DNA of 64,000 nt from Bipolaris cookei. Lineage: Eukaryota; Ascomycota; Dothideomycetes; Pleosporales; Pleosporaceae. Position numbers and translations under genes: made by a program. Positions 43,206-53,753 of the stretch are shown here, in pieces. The DNA is taken from positions 20,315 to 84,314 of the forward strand of contig NRSV01000095.1 of assembly GCA_002286855.1 (NCBI GenBank). The letters are read 5' to 3'. Within the stretch, counting starts at the first letter, position 1; the number at the start of each line of letters is the position of its first letter. The notes beneath the pieces were generated by a model. That model made no database searches, was not told the origin of the DNA, and saw nothing but the letters and a program-made list of their open reading frames with translations.

Positions 43206-44125
43206 ATGTCTCAACAACGCACCACTCAAACTTCGTATAACGAATCAGATCTTCAACTTGCTCTTTTTGATATTAAATCGCAACGTGTTCAAAGCCAAAG
43301 ACGTGCTGCTTCTATCTATAACGTACCTCAAAGAACTTTATCTTACCGACGCGCTGGAAGACGCTCTCGACGCGACTGCGAAGCCAACTCTAAACGTCTT
43401 AATAAGTTAGAAGAGGAGGGTATAGTTAGACGTATTCTTGAAGAGTCTAGGCGAGGATTTGCGCCTACAAAGGCTGATGTTTGCGCAATGGCTGATAAAC
43501 TATTGCATGAGCGGGAGAGTAACCCTACTGGCAAGAACTGGGTCGATAACTTTGTTAAGAGAACCCCTGAGCTCCGTACGCGCTGGAACCGTCCTTATGA
43601 TCACCAGCGAGCCGCCTGCAAGGACCCAGCAGCTGTCCAGCGCTGGTTCGACTTAGTCCAGGCGACAAAGCAGGAGTGGGGTATTGTGGACGACGATATC
43701 TACAACTTTGACGAAACTGGCTTTGTGATGGGCAAGATTTTATCACAATTAGTTGTCACAGGCTCAGAGGGATATGGTAAAGAGAAGCGAATACAGCCAG
43801 GCAACTGTGAGTGGGTTACTGTGATCCAAGGCGTGGGCGCGTCGGGTCGCCGGCTACTCTTCAAGAGGCTCTAGACGAATCAAACAAGCGTAAGAGCCGC
43901 AAGCGGCGATACGTACGGACAGAAGAGACTCTTACTGTAGGTGAGGCACAAGAAGTATTAGCTGAACGGGCGGGTAGTAGTCGTGGCGACAGCGAGAGCG
44001 CGTCGAAGAGGGTGCGAGAGAGGCGATGTGTGCGTTCTGTGCGTTGTAAGGAGACTGGACACAACGCCCGCACCTGCGCAGTTGAAGTAGATAGTTCTAG
44101 TGATAGCAGTAGCTTAGAGGAATAA
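43206..44125 (+). pseudogene. Pogo-like transposase with deleted catalytic core (element C)
   Basis: The open frame from 43206 (MSQQRTTQTSYNESD) codes both helix-turn-helix parts (QRRAASIYNVPQRTLSYRRA) and the first catalytic Asp (YNFDETGFVMGK), then reaches GVGASGRRL. There it joins, out of frame, to sequence coding the C-terminal coiled tail (ALDESNKRKSRKRRY), whose frame runs to 44125 and includes a mutated zinc-knuckle (RCKETGHNARTC). Compared with element E, the second and third catalytic Asp and roughly 270 residues are missing. The junction near 43855 carries a TAC microhomology: TAC precedes the cut on the left side and the matching point of the right side. Confidence 0.85.
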
Positions 44126-44179
44126 ATTGGTATACTGCGATAGTTTATTGACTGTGATAAAAGTGCGTGATATGGACTT

Positions 44180-44227
44180 GAAGTCGTCGCGTTGCCGAGG
44201 CGTGAGCCGCTCGCTTGTGAACCACAT
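44180..44227 (-). repeat. Right inverted repeat of element C
   Basis: Complement of the left end with about four mismatches. Confidence 0.8.
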
Positions 44228-44555
44228 CAGCAATATATATATATTGTGGTGTAGTGTCACGTGATTAGACTGCGGGTATATATAGTATTTCTTTTCAGAG
44301 TAGATAGACACCTTCTTCAATCCATTCTTTGGCAGCGATTAGATTTCAGCTTTGTTCTACTAGCTCGATTGCGGGTCGCCCTTTGATCTTTTGAGCTCGA
44401 TCACGTATCGTGCCACAACATATATATATCCGGCTTCAAAAAGCTCCCAAATCTATGCGACAGTGAGAAAACAGTCTACCAGCAATATATTAGCTACATA
44501 GGGCGGCCATGTCAGTTTCTATGAGGCTACCACCCAAGTCGGCATGGTGGGGTTA

Positions 44556-44596
44556 CCGAGTCCGTGCGCGATTTGAGCCTGTTCGAGTTCTGAGCC
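44556..44596 (+). repeat. Left 41-bp inverted repeat of element D
   Basis: Identical to the complement of 46609-46649. Confidence 0.9.
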
Positions 44597-44645
44597 GCCC
44601 CACCCACCAAAACCTTTACACCAAAATCGTCACAACTCCACCACC

Positions 44646-46211
44646 ATGAGCCCGGTTCAAGAAGCAATTGAATTTATCGAGTCGCGCGCGCCAGGAGCTT
44701 CATTCTTCTACCTGGAAGTTGCGAAAAAGTTTGGTGTTGATCGGATGACGGCCACCAGAAGACACCGAGGCCAGAGCCAGCCGCATGCGATCGCTCACTA
44801 TAAACTCCACCCACAACGCGAGAAGAAGCTCGTATAGTATATCAAATCGCTCACAGAGAGGCATACTTCACTGTCCCGTCGTATCATACGCAATTTTGCT
44901 TCAACTAGAGCTGGCGGAGAAGTTTCAGAAAGCCGAGTTACTCGTTTCATGAACCGGAACTCCAATGAGCTCACCTCACGCTGGCAGCGAGCCATGGATC
45001 AGGATCGCCACAAAGCCGATTCTGAAGCCAATTATAGCTTATACTTTGAGCTGCTACACGATAAGATGAAAGAGTATGACGTACAACCATCTCATATCTT
45101 CAATGTAGACGAAAAGGGCTTCATGCTTGGTGTACTTGGACGCTCGAAGAGGATCTTCGACAAGAAGCTGTACAGCCAAAAAGAGGTAACTGCAGCTGTA
45201 CAAGATAGCTCACAAGATTGGATAACAGCTCTAGCTTGTGTTTCATCTGATGGAACAGCTTTGAGTCCAGCAATCATCTTTCAATCGGATTCTGGGGACC
45301 TACAATCGAGCTAGGTGGACTCAATCGACCCAGGAAAATACCGAGTTTTTGTCGGCTCATCTCCCTCTGGCTGGAGCAACAACGATATTGGGCTAGCTTG
45401 GCTCAAGGAGGTTTTTGAGAGAGAAACCCGACGATACGCTCCAACTGGGTACCGATTACTACTGCTAGATGGCCACTCATCCCATATAACCATGGATTTT
45501 ATCGAATATTGTGACAACCACAAGATCTTATTGGCTGTATTTCCTCCCCATTCAACCCATACGCTTCAGCCGCTCGATGTTGGGATGTTTAGCCCATTGT
45601 CATCAGCTTACTCCACCCAGCTCGAAAACTACCTTCACGAGAACCAAAACACCAGCCCAATGAGAAAAGGAGACTTCTTCTTGTTTTTTTGGCAGGCCTG
45701 GAGTACTACTTTCAAACCGGAGATCATCAGAAAGTCGTTTGAAGCCACTGGTATTCACCCACCCAACGCCGAGGTTGTACTACAACGATTCCGGCGTACT
45801 GACTCTAGTTCAGACGATAGCTCTAGCTCTCGATACAGCGATGACGATTGGCTCGAAATCAAGACGATGATCGACGAGGCGACCGATAAGTCGAGCAGCA
45901 AAGCGGTAAAAAAGATCCAGCGAAATCTCTACCATATCTCGGCTCAAAATAGTATACTTAGAACCGAAACCCAGGGTTTACGGAGCTCGTCTTTGGCCAA
46001 AAAGAGAAACCAGAAGAAGAGATATATGCCCTGCCTCAGCAATCCCGACGAGTACTATGGTGGAGTGATTTTTTGGTCGCCCAAGAAAGTACGGCAAGCC
46101 AAGAACGACGAGATGGAACGACAACACCAAGCCGAGCAGTTACGACTCCAAAAAAGAGAGCCAACAGTAAAGAGAGTAAGCTCGGCTGTACAAGCTTCAG
46201 CAGAAAGATAA
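44646..46211 (+). pseudogene. Fot1-like transposase with in-frame TAG codons (element D)
   Basis: One frame of 522 codons, from MSPVQEAIEFIESRAPGASF to 46211, is broken only by TAG at 44835-44837 and 45312-45314. Order: helix-turn-helix (VAKKFGVDRMTATRRHRG), a second DNA-binding part, then the DDE_1 core with Asp in FNVDEKGFMLGVLG, LLLLDGHSSHITMDF and HTLQPLDVGMF (DD35D). An acidic Ser-rich link (RRTDSSSDDSSSSRYSDDD) precedes a basic tail. After about 46195 a one-base frame change leads into a coiled coil (ELERLKMEREAERAKKLVEK) with another TAG near 46372 and a natural end near 46500. Dead as it stands. Confidence 0.88.
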
Positions 46212-46608
46212 AAAGCGGGTGGAGCTTGAGAGACTCAAGATGGAGCGAGAGGCGGAGCGGGCCAAAAAGCTGGTGGAGAAAGACCACCAGAAAGCTCTCT
46301 GCAACACAGAAAAGGCTGTACAATTGTCCCAAAACGGTAAGCATAAGGCCTCAAAAGGGTCTATTCGGAAGTAGAAGCGTCAGAATCGTGGTGTTGTTGA
46401 TACATCGCGTGTACAAGCTCGGGTGGCTGCACCTGTCGTCTCATTTCAAACGACTCAAAGCGGCCGCTTCACCGTGGTACCAGCCAAATACAAGTAGCCC
46501 AAATCGATCGCAGTACTAAATAAAGCTCAAACCCAATAAATCTCACGATAATCGCTTTTTTACGTGGCTGTACAGCCTCATTTTCAGAAACTTTTGGTGT
46601 TGCTGGCT

Positions 46609-46649
46609 GGCTCAGAACTCGAACAGGCTCAAATCGCGCACGGACTCGG
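46609..46649 (-). repeat. Right 41-bp inverted repeat of element D
   Basis: Identical to the complement of 44556-44596. Confidence 0.9.
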
Positions 46650-46651
46650 TA

Positions 46652-47343
46652 TGCGGCGCACAGGCGTGCATCACTTTTCGTCTTGAGGTGCGCGTGTTAC
46701 CCCACCTAACAGCTACCCCGCCCCACAACGTTGCACGCGTTCAACATTTGCCGGTCGTGACCGAGTTGCCAATTCGACAGTTATCAGGCGCGAATTTACC
46801 TAGTTACGTATCAGTCCGCTTCAAGACCAAGTATAACACGCTACAACCCTCGTTAGTGGGCACAGCAGAGATAACACGACCGTCTTGGAGACCGTGGCTA
46901 ACTCTCGTTATAAATAACGGACTGCCCTTTTGGGGTCAGTTCTTACAATCATGTCGTTATCCTCAATCAGACTACAGATGAACGTCACTGGCGATTATAA
47001 TCGAAAAATGTGAATATGTACGTATACCTCGGCAATCTCTTTGGCTTGCATGTCTGCGAGCATCGTGCAATCACGTGGACTCGAACATTCTGGTACAGTA
47101 CGTACCGTGGGATGCCTAGTGATGACCAGTTGTTGTCAAATCAAGTGCCGATAGAAGAACCTCGGTCCGTTTTAGGGATGACGCTAACGAATAGTACGTA
47201 CACGGACGTGGCGGTGAGACGGGCGAGATATGCATCAATAAATAACCGATATCTCCTGTCCGATTGAATCGATCGCATCTCAGATTGGACAATTGAATTC
47301 TTACACTCCCTGACAGTATCGATACATCTTTTCAAACAACATC
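46652..47343. other. Spacer / promoter of the first alpha/beta hydrolase
   Basis: About 690 bp after element D. Nothing recognisable in the left part; the last 100 bp are a pyrimidine-rich leader. Confidence 0.5.
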
Positions 47344-48411
47344 ATGGCTTTGGACTTTTCACAGTATGGCGGCCCATCTGAAGAATGGCTTGCCCTGGAG
47401 AGGACATTACCTCAACTAAACTTTGACACCTCAGCGGACCCCGCCATGCTTCAGAAGTTTGTCAATGCTGAAAGAGAAGAGAAAGCTGCCGAAGCAATGA
47501 AGCATTTCGCGTCGTACGTAAAGACCAAGGACTATTCGATACCCACCCGGGACGGCTCAAAGATCGAGGCGCGGATCTACCGACCCGTGGAGAAGGATGC
47601 ATCCGAGAAACTCCCTGTATACCTATACTTTCACGGAGGAGGCTTCATCTTTGGTTCTCTTAACAGCGAAGATCCAACCTGCGCGCAGACTGCTATCAAA
47701 ACCGGCTGTGTGGTAGTAAACGTCAACTACCGACACGCACCCGACCATGTATTTCCTACAGCTTGGCTCGACTCCCAAGACGCTTTCGCCTGGCTCCACA
47801 AGAACATTGACGAGGTTGGAGGCGATCCATCGAGGGTCATTGTCGGTGGTATCTCAGCAGGCGGGACGCTATCATCTTCTCTCGCGCTGGAGCAGCATCT
47901 CGGAAAAAGCGATGTTACCAAGGGCCTTCCGAAATTGATCGGCCAAGTCCTCATCATCCCTTGTCTCTCATCGCCCTACACATACGACGAAGGCCCCGCC
48001 AAGAAGCTCAAGGTGCCGTCATACGTCGAGAACGCCAACGCGCCCCTTCTCAGCGCAAATGTCGCCAATTTCTTCGCGGGCCTCTTGCAAACAGGAAAAC
48101 CTGATTTGAAGTGTACGAAGCTTAATGTGGGAAATGCGACGGAAGATGAGGTCAAGGGGATGCCGCCGAGCGTCTTTGGCATCGCTGGTTTGGATCCCCT
48201 TCGTGACGAGGCGTTGCTGTATGCCAAGACGCTTTCAGAGGCAAATGTGCCTACTGATATCACAGTTTTCAAGGGCGTGCCGCATGGTCATAGGCGGTTC
48301 GGAAATGTGCTAAAGGCTTCTGAGCACTGGGATCAGTGTATCAACAATGGTATCCTGTGGATCTTGTCGAATCCGGAGGCCACTAGCAAGTTTAACGTCA
48401 AGGTACCATAG
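47344..48411 (+). CDS. Alpha/beta-hydrolase fold-3 esterase (HSL-like)
   Basis: A single-exon gene of 355 aa, a serine esterase/lipase of the hormone-sensitive-lipase family. The oxyanion motif is LYFHGGGFIFGSL, and the nucleophile elbow is GGISAGGTLSSSLA (G-x-S-A-G). The catalytic acid is expected around GIAGLDPLRDEALLYAKTL, and the His is in GVPHGHRRFG. There is no signal peptide (MALDFSQYGGPSEEWLALE), so it is probably cytosolic. Substrate is unknown; related fungal enzymes act on short-chain esters, lactones or xenobiotics. Tail-to-tail with the next hydrolase, only 68 bp between stop codons. Confidence 0.9.
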   Translation: MALDFSQYGGPSEEWLALERTLPQLNFDTSADPAMLQKFVNAEREEKAAEAMKHFASYVKTKDYSIPTRDGSKIEARIYRPVEKDASEKLPVYLYFHGGGFIFGSLNSEDPTCAQTAIKTGCVVVNVNYRHAPDHVFPTAWLDSQDAFAWLHKNIDEVGGDPSRVIVGGISAGGTLSSSLALEQHLGKSDVTKGLPKLIGQVLIIPCLSSPYTYDEGPAKKLKVPSYVENANAPLLSANVANFFAGLLQTGKPDLKCTKLNVGNATEDEVKGMPPSVFGIAGLDPLRDEALLYAKTLSEANVPTDITVFKGVPHGHRRFGNVLKASEHWDQCINNGILWILSNPEATSKFNVKVP

Positions 48412-48479
48412 ATATGAAGAATTTCAAAACAATGAAACATAGTTCTTGATGCTACATGAAGCATTCGAAATGAGAGACT

Positions 48480-49403
48480 TCAATGCCTCTTCACAAATTC
48501 CAACACAGCACCCACAAACCCCTCAGGATTTTCTTCCGCAATATAATGCGCCGCCCCTTCCACACTCACCACCTCCGCACCCTCATGACACTCACTCGCC
48601 ATCTCCTCCATCCCCGCCAAAAGCATGCACTCCTTCCCCATCAACACCAACGACGGCACTCGCACCTTCCCCTTCTCAGCGAGCCACTCCCGATTATCCT
48701 CTGCATCCCTCTCAAACGCACGATAAATCTCTAACCCCGCCCTCACAGCCCCAGGTTGCTCATACGCCAAAACATAGTTATCGACATCCGCAGGCGTAAT
48801 AGCAGCGCTATTATACACCAACTTATCAAAGAAATGCTTAATATACTCCCGTTCCTTACCCGCAATCAAGAACTCCGGTAAATCGGGCACGCGGTGGAAA
48901 ACAAAATGGAACAGATCCGGCGTACTCTTATGCGTCTCGTAAAACGAAGTACCGGGTAAGGGGCACTCGCCCCAGATAACGCTTGCCGTATCATCTGGGT
49001 ACCGCGATGCGTATGCAAAAGCGATCATGCCGCCGATGTCATGCCCGACGATGTGAGTTTTTTCTTTGAGGCCAAGGTGCGAGTGCAGTAGGGTGTGCAG
49101 ATCCTCGGCCATTTGCGTTTTTTCGTAGCCGGAGGGGGGCTTGGAGGATTGGCCAGCGCCCCGGTAGTCTGGGGCGATGATGCGGTAACCGGCGTTGGAT
49201 AGGGGCGTTATTACATGCCGGAATTGGTAAGATGTTTGGGGGAAACCGTGGATGAGGAGGATGGTGCCTTTGGGTTTGGTTGATGGTGCGGCTGCGCAGT
49301 CGATATAGTTGAGGCGAATTCGCTCGCCTGAGGCTGTGGTGATTGTGGCGATGTGCTGGGTCCAGCGGGAGGTGTCGATAGGTGGAGGTTGCAATAGATT
49401 CAT
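48480..49403 (-). CDS. Alpha/beta-hydrolase, epoxide hydrolase / haloacid dehalogenase-like
   Basis: A single-exon gene of 307 aa. The motif LIHGFPQTSYQFRHVI is the HG-x-P oxyanion segment, DYRGAGQSSKPPSGYEKTQM the usual next strand and loop, and IVGHDIGGMIAFAYASRYPD holds the nucleophile Asp (G-x-D-x-G), which marks the epoxide hydrolase / dehalogenase branch rather than esterases. The catalytic His is in EGAAHYIAEENPEGF. No signal peptide. True substrate not decided. Convergent with the esterase to the left. Confidence 0.88.
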   Translation of the reverse strand: MNLLQPPPIDTSRWTQHIATITTASGERIRLNYIDCAAAPSTKPKGTILLIHGFPQTSYQFRHVITPLSNAGYRIIAPDYRGAGQSSKPPSGYEKTQMAEDLHTLLHSHLGLKEKTHIVGHDIGGMIAFAYASRYPDDTASVIWGECPLPGTSFYETHKSTPDLFHFVFHRVPDLPEFLIAGKEREYIKHFFDKLVYNSAAITPADVDNYVLAYEQPGAVRAGLEIYRAFERDAEDNREWLAEKGKVRVPSLVLMGKECMLLAGMEEMASECHEGAEVVSVEGAAHYIAEENPEGFVGAVLEFVKRH

Positions 49404-51544
49404 GGCTGATGGAGTGTGGAGAGTGTGTGATACTTTTCGTAAGAGTGTGGTCCTAGATTAATGTATATATTGGTGATTGGTAATCGCCTAGGTTTGTGGA
49501 GTATACATTTCAAAGCCATGACGCTCAAACAGCGTCATAACTAATATTAGGATGCATGATCTGAAGGTAAGAGGCCATATCCGTCTGGAAATAGTATCGA
49601 ATACTCTGAATAACTGTGATTCTGGGATATGGAATGGTTGACTTTATTCTGGTCATGCAATGCTGTAACGAGGTGGAGTAGCGGGAGATGTTGGCAATAT
49701 TTCCATTCTCAGCCTACCTGCAACGTCTCTTGGACAGAGAACGAACATGACTCAACATGTAGACGTCTACGTAGATAGTCTATAATTATCTCATCTAAAG
49801 GCACTCCCTATCGTATTTCCTATACTTGTTGTTAGTTGCATATCGATGCCCTGGATTATTTTTGTCAATTTATCTGTAGCCACTTTCGGAGCAGAATCCT
49901 GGTTGCGATTCGAATTCTCATTTGAGAATTCGTAGTGGAAAAATCTTTTTGAATATCCTCCAAATGCTCTTCTGTGTCGCGATTCCACACTGTTTTCATG
50001 CTCGACGATTCGAGTGATCCCGGTAGAATCGTGGATAGGAGAGGGTAGCCAAGGCCATTTTAGTCTCCGGCGAGTAAATCATCAGACACTTCGAGATGCT
50101 TTAGCACAACGAATCTGTGTAAATTTCCAAAGGTCTTAGCCTCTTTGCTCATGTCGACCCGGTGCATGGCGTCCGTGGTGTACGTCGTTGGAGTTTCTCA
50201 ATGCCAACAAGAAACCCAATATACTGGAAACTCGATCCTAATCACGAGCTCCGATATTTCTCCAAGAGTAGAAAATGTACGAGGCGAACCAACGTTACTT
50301 CAGCGACCCTCGAAAAGCCCGAGAACCGCAAAAGGCATCAAAATGTCCTGGATGTGCCTTCATCGCCACGCTCGCCAGGCAGTTATAATGCATCCATTCC
50401 GATGTAATTTACGGTACCATGTTCGCGTAACAAGGAACATTTCGTATCCGGAGTAGAGTTTTGAGCGATAATTATCAATTAAAACCCCGCAATTTGGAGG
50501 CGGCCAATGATTCTGCGGAGATGGAATGAGTGCTTGGGGTGTTGGAGAAGGACTCGCAAAGCAACAAATCCATTGGATCAATCGACCAATTAACATCTGA
50601 CAGATGATCGCGTATACTGCCATGTACAGTTCTATTAATTTGTTAGGAGATTCTCGTTGCTACGTGTAAACTTGGGGGCAATGGGTGGTGCATCCAGAGC
50701 TGGGTGTAAGGGATGTGTCGAGATCGCACTGGTCTTCCGACAAGAGTACACGGTACTAGGTTTGCCATCCGTGAAGGTGTCTGGGAGAAGATAATGCATT
50801 GACAAAACGCCGGTGTCGCAATGACATTGAGCATTCAGCAGGTGAGGACCAATGCGCGTATATCAAGAAGAGCGCATGTGTCCTCTTTCTAACGCCTGGC
50901 TTTGGTCTCGTAGTAATCAGTTATGGGGTCGTGCTTGATTTCCCAATGTGATACGATAGTTAGCTAATAAGACGTGGTGTGGCTTTCTCGGCCGGGTCCA
51001 TTTTGCGGCTGTCGATGTGTCAAAAGAGCGAGACACCAAGATGCCCCTCTTCAGGCACAGAGCAGCTAGGGCGCACTAGTAAGATGTTGGGTCGGGTCGG
51101 TCCGGAAATTGCATATTTTCTTGCGACACGGTGATGCCTCGAGTGCTTTATGGCAGGATGGAGGAACGGGAGGATTGGCATGGGTGCCACGCGCTAGAAG
51201 CACGGTCCTGCTTTCGAGGCGTTGCGACCGCGATCTGCCTAAGGCCCCTGGCAGATGAAACTCGGGCACCTTCAACTGTCAATCTGGTTATGCTTGTTCT
51301 CCTGTCCCTCTGTCAGAGACGCATAGTTGCCGTAGACTCTGTCGCACGTTATGCGCGTATTCACCCCGAATGTATCACATTACCGCCTTGGCGCAATCCC
51401 CCCTCACAATGTTGCAATGTTCGTTGAGCAGCAACGGCTACCGTCTTGCTGAGCTGATTGCATATGAGTATATAAAGACCCAGACTTAGGCATCAGGTTA
51501 GGTCAAAACCAGTCATAACTGATATCCCTCCCATTACTACAACA
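49404..51544. other. Long spacer, no gene recognised
   Basis: About 2.1 kb between divergent genes. Open frames of 60-103 codons here lack recognisable similarity or exon structure. The right end (51460-51544), with tatataaag at about 51472, looks like the carbonic anhydrase promoter. Confidence 0.5.
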
Positions 51545-52107
51545 ATGCCGTCTCACGGAGAAAGAAATATGGAGCACGGAAGCGATGCTTACGCTGCCAC
51601 CTTCAACCAGGGCCATCTAGCCCTCCCACCTAGCCAGAGATACACCATCGGTGAGTTCTCGTGCGTGTCCAGGCGTTGCGAGCAACTGCTGACCCCAGAC
51701 CGACAGTTACCTGCATGGATGCACGAATAGACCCAACAAGGGCATTCGGAATACCACTCGGAGCCGCCCATGTAATTCGCAACGCAGGCGCATCTGTACG
51801 CGACGCCTTTCGGTCAATCATCATCTCACAACAACTGCTCGGCACAAGGGAGGTGATGATTGTCAAGCATACCGGATGCGGCATGCTCACATTCGACAAC
51901 CCCACTGCGAAAGCCATCATTTTAAAGAAGAGGGGAGAGGTAGCCGCAAGAGAAGTGGAGCATATGGACTTTCAGTCCTTCCACAACCTGGAGATCCAGG
52001 TCAAGAAGGATGTACAATGGCTGCGCATCAAAGCAGTAGAGGAAAACATTCGTTTCAGTGGCTGGATATATGACGTGGAGACGGGGAAGACAAAGCGGAT
52101 AGTCTGA
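51545..52107 (+). CDS. Beta-class carbonic anhydrase
   Basis: Zinc enzyme hydrating CO2 to bicarbonate. Two exons: 51545-51650 and 51707-52107 (intron 56 bp), giving 168 aa. Zinc and catalytic residues are visible: VTCMDARIDP (Cys ligand and the Asp-Arg dyad) and MIVKHTGCGMLTF (His and Cys ligands). HVIRNAGASVRDAF is the conserved neighbour strand. It is much shorter than the cytosolic yeast-type enzymes of about 220 aa and lacks a long N-terminal extension, so it is the short-type beta-CA found in many fungi. No signal or mitochondrial sequence stands out. The start is the first ATG after the TATA-like element. Confidence 0.92.
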
Positions 52108-52382
52108 TGTTGTTTCCCGATAGCTCATGGTGAGCCAGTATGATATACCCAGATGAATGTAAAATAGTCTCCTTGTTCTCTTGTAGATTCTTTTTCGCAT
52201 CTGTCTCGGCGATACCGGCGTTAATTCTATTCATCCTCTCTTTACAGACTAGCTTCTTGATTGGTGCCCACGTGGTGCCCTATCCAGCCTCCAACCATGA
52301 TCCACACCACAATTAACTCGACACCAACCACCGGAAACATATCGACCGCACGACATCCTGTCCTAAACAAGAATTCCCGAGT
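52108..52382. other. Short spacer
   Basis: Carries the carbonic anhydrase 3' end and the F-box gene leader. Nothing else seen. Confidence 0.5.
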
Positions 52383-53753
52383 ATGGTACCCGAAAACAGA
52401 TCACTGGAAGGCCTCTCAGATGAGCTTCTCTTGGAGATTCTGCTCCACCTCAGCACCATCCGCTCTTCTGAAACGAATTTAGCAGCTTTTAGACAGAAAG
52501 AGAAGGAGATGGCACGCCAGCGGGAAAACTGCCTACGTCAGCTATCACTGTACAGTCTTTGTCTAACCTCTTCTCATCTAAACCGTCTTGCTATTCCTGC
52601 TCTATATGCCGCGTTCACAGGATCCACTACATGGCACAGCATCGGACTTCTCAGACGCTTCCACGAAACAATAACAAAACCAAGGGGCTCCCTCGACAAA
52701 GATTCCGCATACGCCAGGCATCTCCAGTATGTAGAAACTCGATTCGCCGACTACCTAGGCAACAGTCTGTTCACAGCCTTAGAAGATCCTAGCGGCCCAA
52801 ACATGATGGAGGAATACTTTTCCCTACTAGCTGACATCATCAATTCTGCCCCGAACTTACAGCACATTTCTGTGACCAGCGTGGAGACTAGTAACGTCTC
52901 TTTTTGGAAACACGTCCTACGTAAGCAGAACACAGGGACTCCTTGCTTCACAGTAGTTGCCGGTCACGGTCTTAGTCGGCTAAAGACCTTATGTGTCCAG
53001 ACTGATTTGGATGAAGATGGGGAAGTCAGAGAAGCCTCTTTTGACAGTATTTGTTCCGCAATGGCATCTTTGCCGTCGCTTTCTGATTTTCGAGCTTCCC
53101 GAGTCAGGGTGAACGAACTCGTTGGGCCAAAAGTGAACATTGGTCAGTTCAGAAACCTGCAACGCCTCGAAATAACTGAATGCCTTATGGACTTTCGGTC
53201 AATGCGCATCATTATATCAGCGTGTGAGGGGCTTCGACATATCGTTTGTCAATGGGAGTACCTCGACTGCACTGGGCAAACAATAGCTGACTTCAGGCCG
53301 GGGCTACTAAAACATTCCCATACATTGGAAACTCTTTTCTTGGATTTTCGTGAAGTCCGATGGACTAGTTCAAGTAACGCAAATCCTGGGCACATTGGGT
53401 CGCTGCGGCAGTTCGAGCATTTGCATACATTAACAATAACTGAAAAATACTTTTTGACTGGACTTGAGTATGGCCCTAGCGGACATTACCTGACGACTAC
53501 TTCCAAAGTCACCGAAATGTTGCCATTGAGTCTCAAGAGGTTGAACTTGTTTGTCGAAGTTTGCGACTCTGCGGCATTTGTGAATACTTTGGATGATTTG
53601 GAAAGCCTGTGGGCTTTGTCAGAAGCCTGTGGCTCATCTTTTAGAAACTTGTCGAAGATTACTGTTATAGGCACCGGTCCTATCTATGGAATAGAGACGC
53701 TCATGAGTGCTTTCGAGCAAGTTGGGGTGCTTTTCGAATTCATCATTGACTGA
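52383..53753 (+). CDS. F-box protein, hypothetical
   Basis: A single open frame of 456 aa. The first 70 residues look like a degenerate F-box (SLEGLSDELLLEILLHLSTI, then LSLYSLCLTSSHLNRLAIPA), which in other proteins binds Skp1 in SCF ubiquitin ligases. The rest is made of irregular leucine-rich segments (NLQRLEITECLMDFRSMRI, LETLFLDFREVRW, FEHLHTLTITEKYF), suggesting a substrate-binding repeat fold. No catalytic residues, signal peptide or membrane segment. Target unknown. Such genes are numerous and variable in Dothideomycetes. Confidence 0.75.
   Translation: MVPENRSLEGLSDELLLEILLHLSTIRSSETNLAAFRQKEKEMARQRENCLRQLSLYSLCLTSSHLNRLAIPALYAAFTGSTTWHSIGLLRRFHETITKPRGSLDKDSAYARHLQYVETRFADYLGNSLFTALEDPSGPNMMEEYFSLLADIINSAPNLQHISVTSVETSNVSFWKHVLRKQNTGTPCFTVVAGHGLSRLKTLCVQTDLDEDGEVREASFDSICSAMASLPSLSDFRASRVRVNELVGPKVNIGQFRNLQRLEITECLMDFRSMRIIISACEGLRHIVCQWEYLDCTGQTIADFRPGLLKHSHTLETLFLDFREVRWTSSSNANPGHIGSLRQFEHLHTLTITEKYFLTGLEYGPSGHYLTTTSKVTEMLPLSLKRLNLFVEVCDSAAFVNTLDDLESLWALSEACGSSFRNLSKITVIGTGPIYGIETLMSAFEQVGVLFEFIID

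Larger units (their letters stand above)
43142..44227 (+). mobile_element. Internally deleted pogo-like element C
   Basis: A 1,086-bp non-autonomous derivative. The left end ACGTGGTTCACAAGCGAG follows TA (43140-43141). The right end is the complement, with one change in the outer six bases, and the expected TA reads CA (44228-44229). The inverted repeats are about 48 bp with four or so differences. Inside, the transposase N-terminus is joined straight to the C-terminus. It begins directly beside the Tc1-like remnant. Confidence 0.85.
44556..46649 (+). mobile_element. Fot1-like element D with perfect 41-bp inverted repeats
   Basis: A 2,094-bp transposon flanked by TA (44554-44555 and 46650-46651). 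Both ends start CCGAGTCCGTGCGCGATTTG on their own strand and are identical over 41 bp (44556-44596, 46609-46649). It carries one transposase frame interrupted by TAG codons and a late frameshift. The perfect ends suggest a recent insertion despite the broken protein. Related to element B by transposase and CCGAG ends. Confidence 0.92.

Noticed and set aside
45312..45314. Intron spanning the TAG at 45312 in element D
   Set aside because: The same frame continues directly on both sides with conserved transposase sequence and no GT-AG pair of suitable length.
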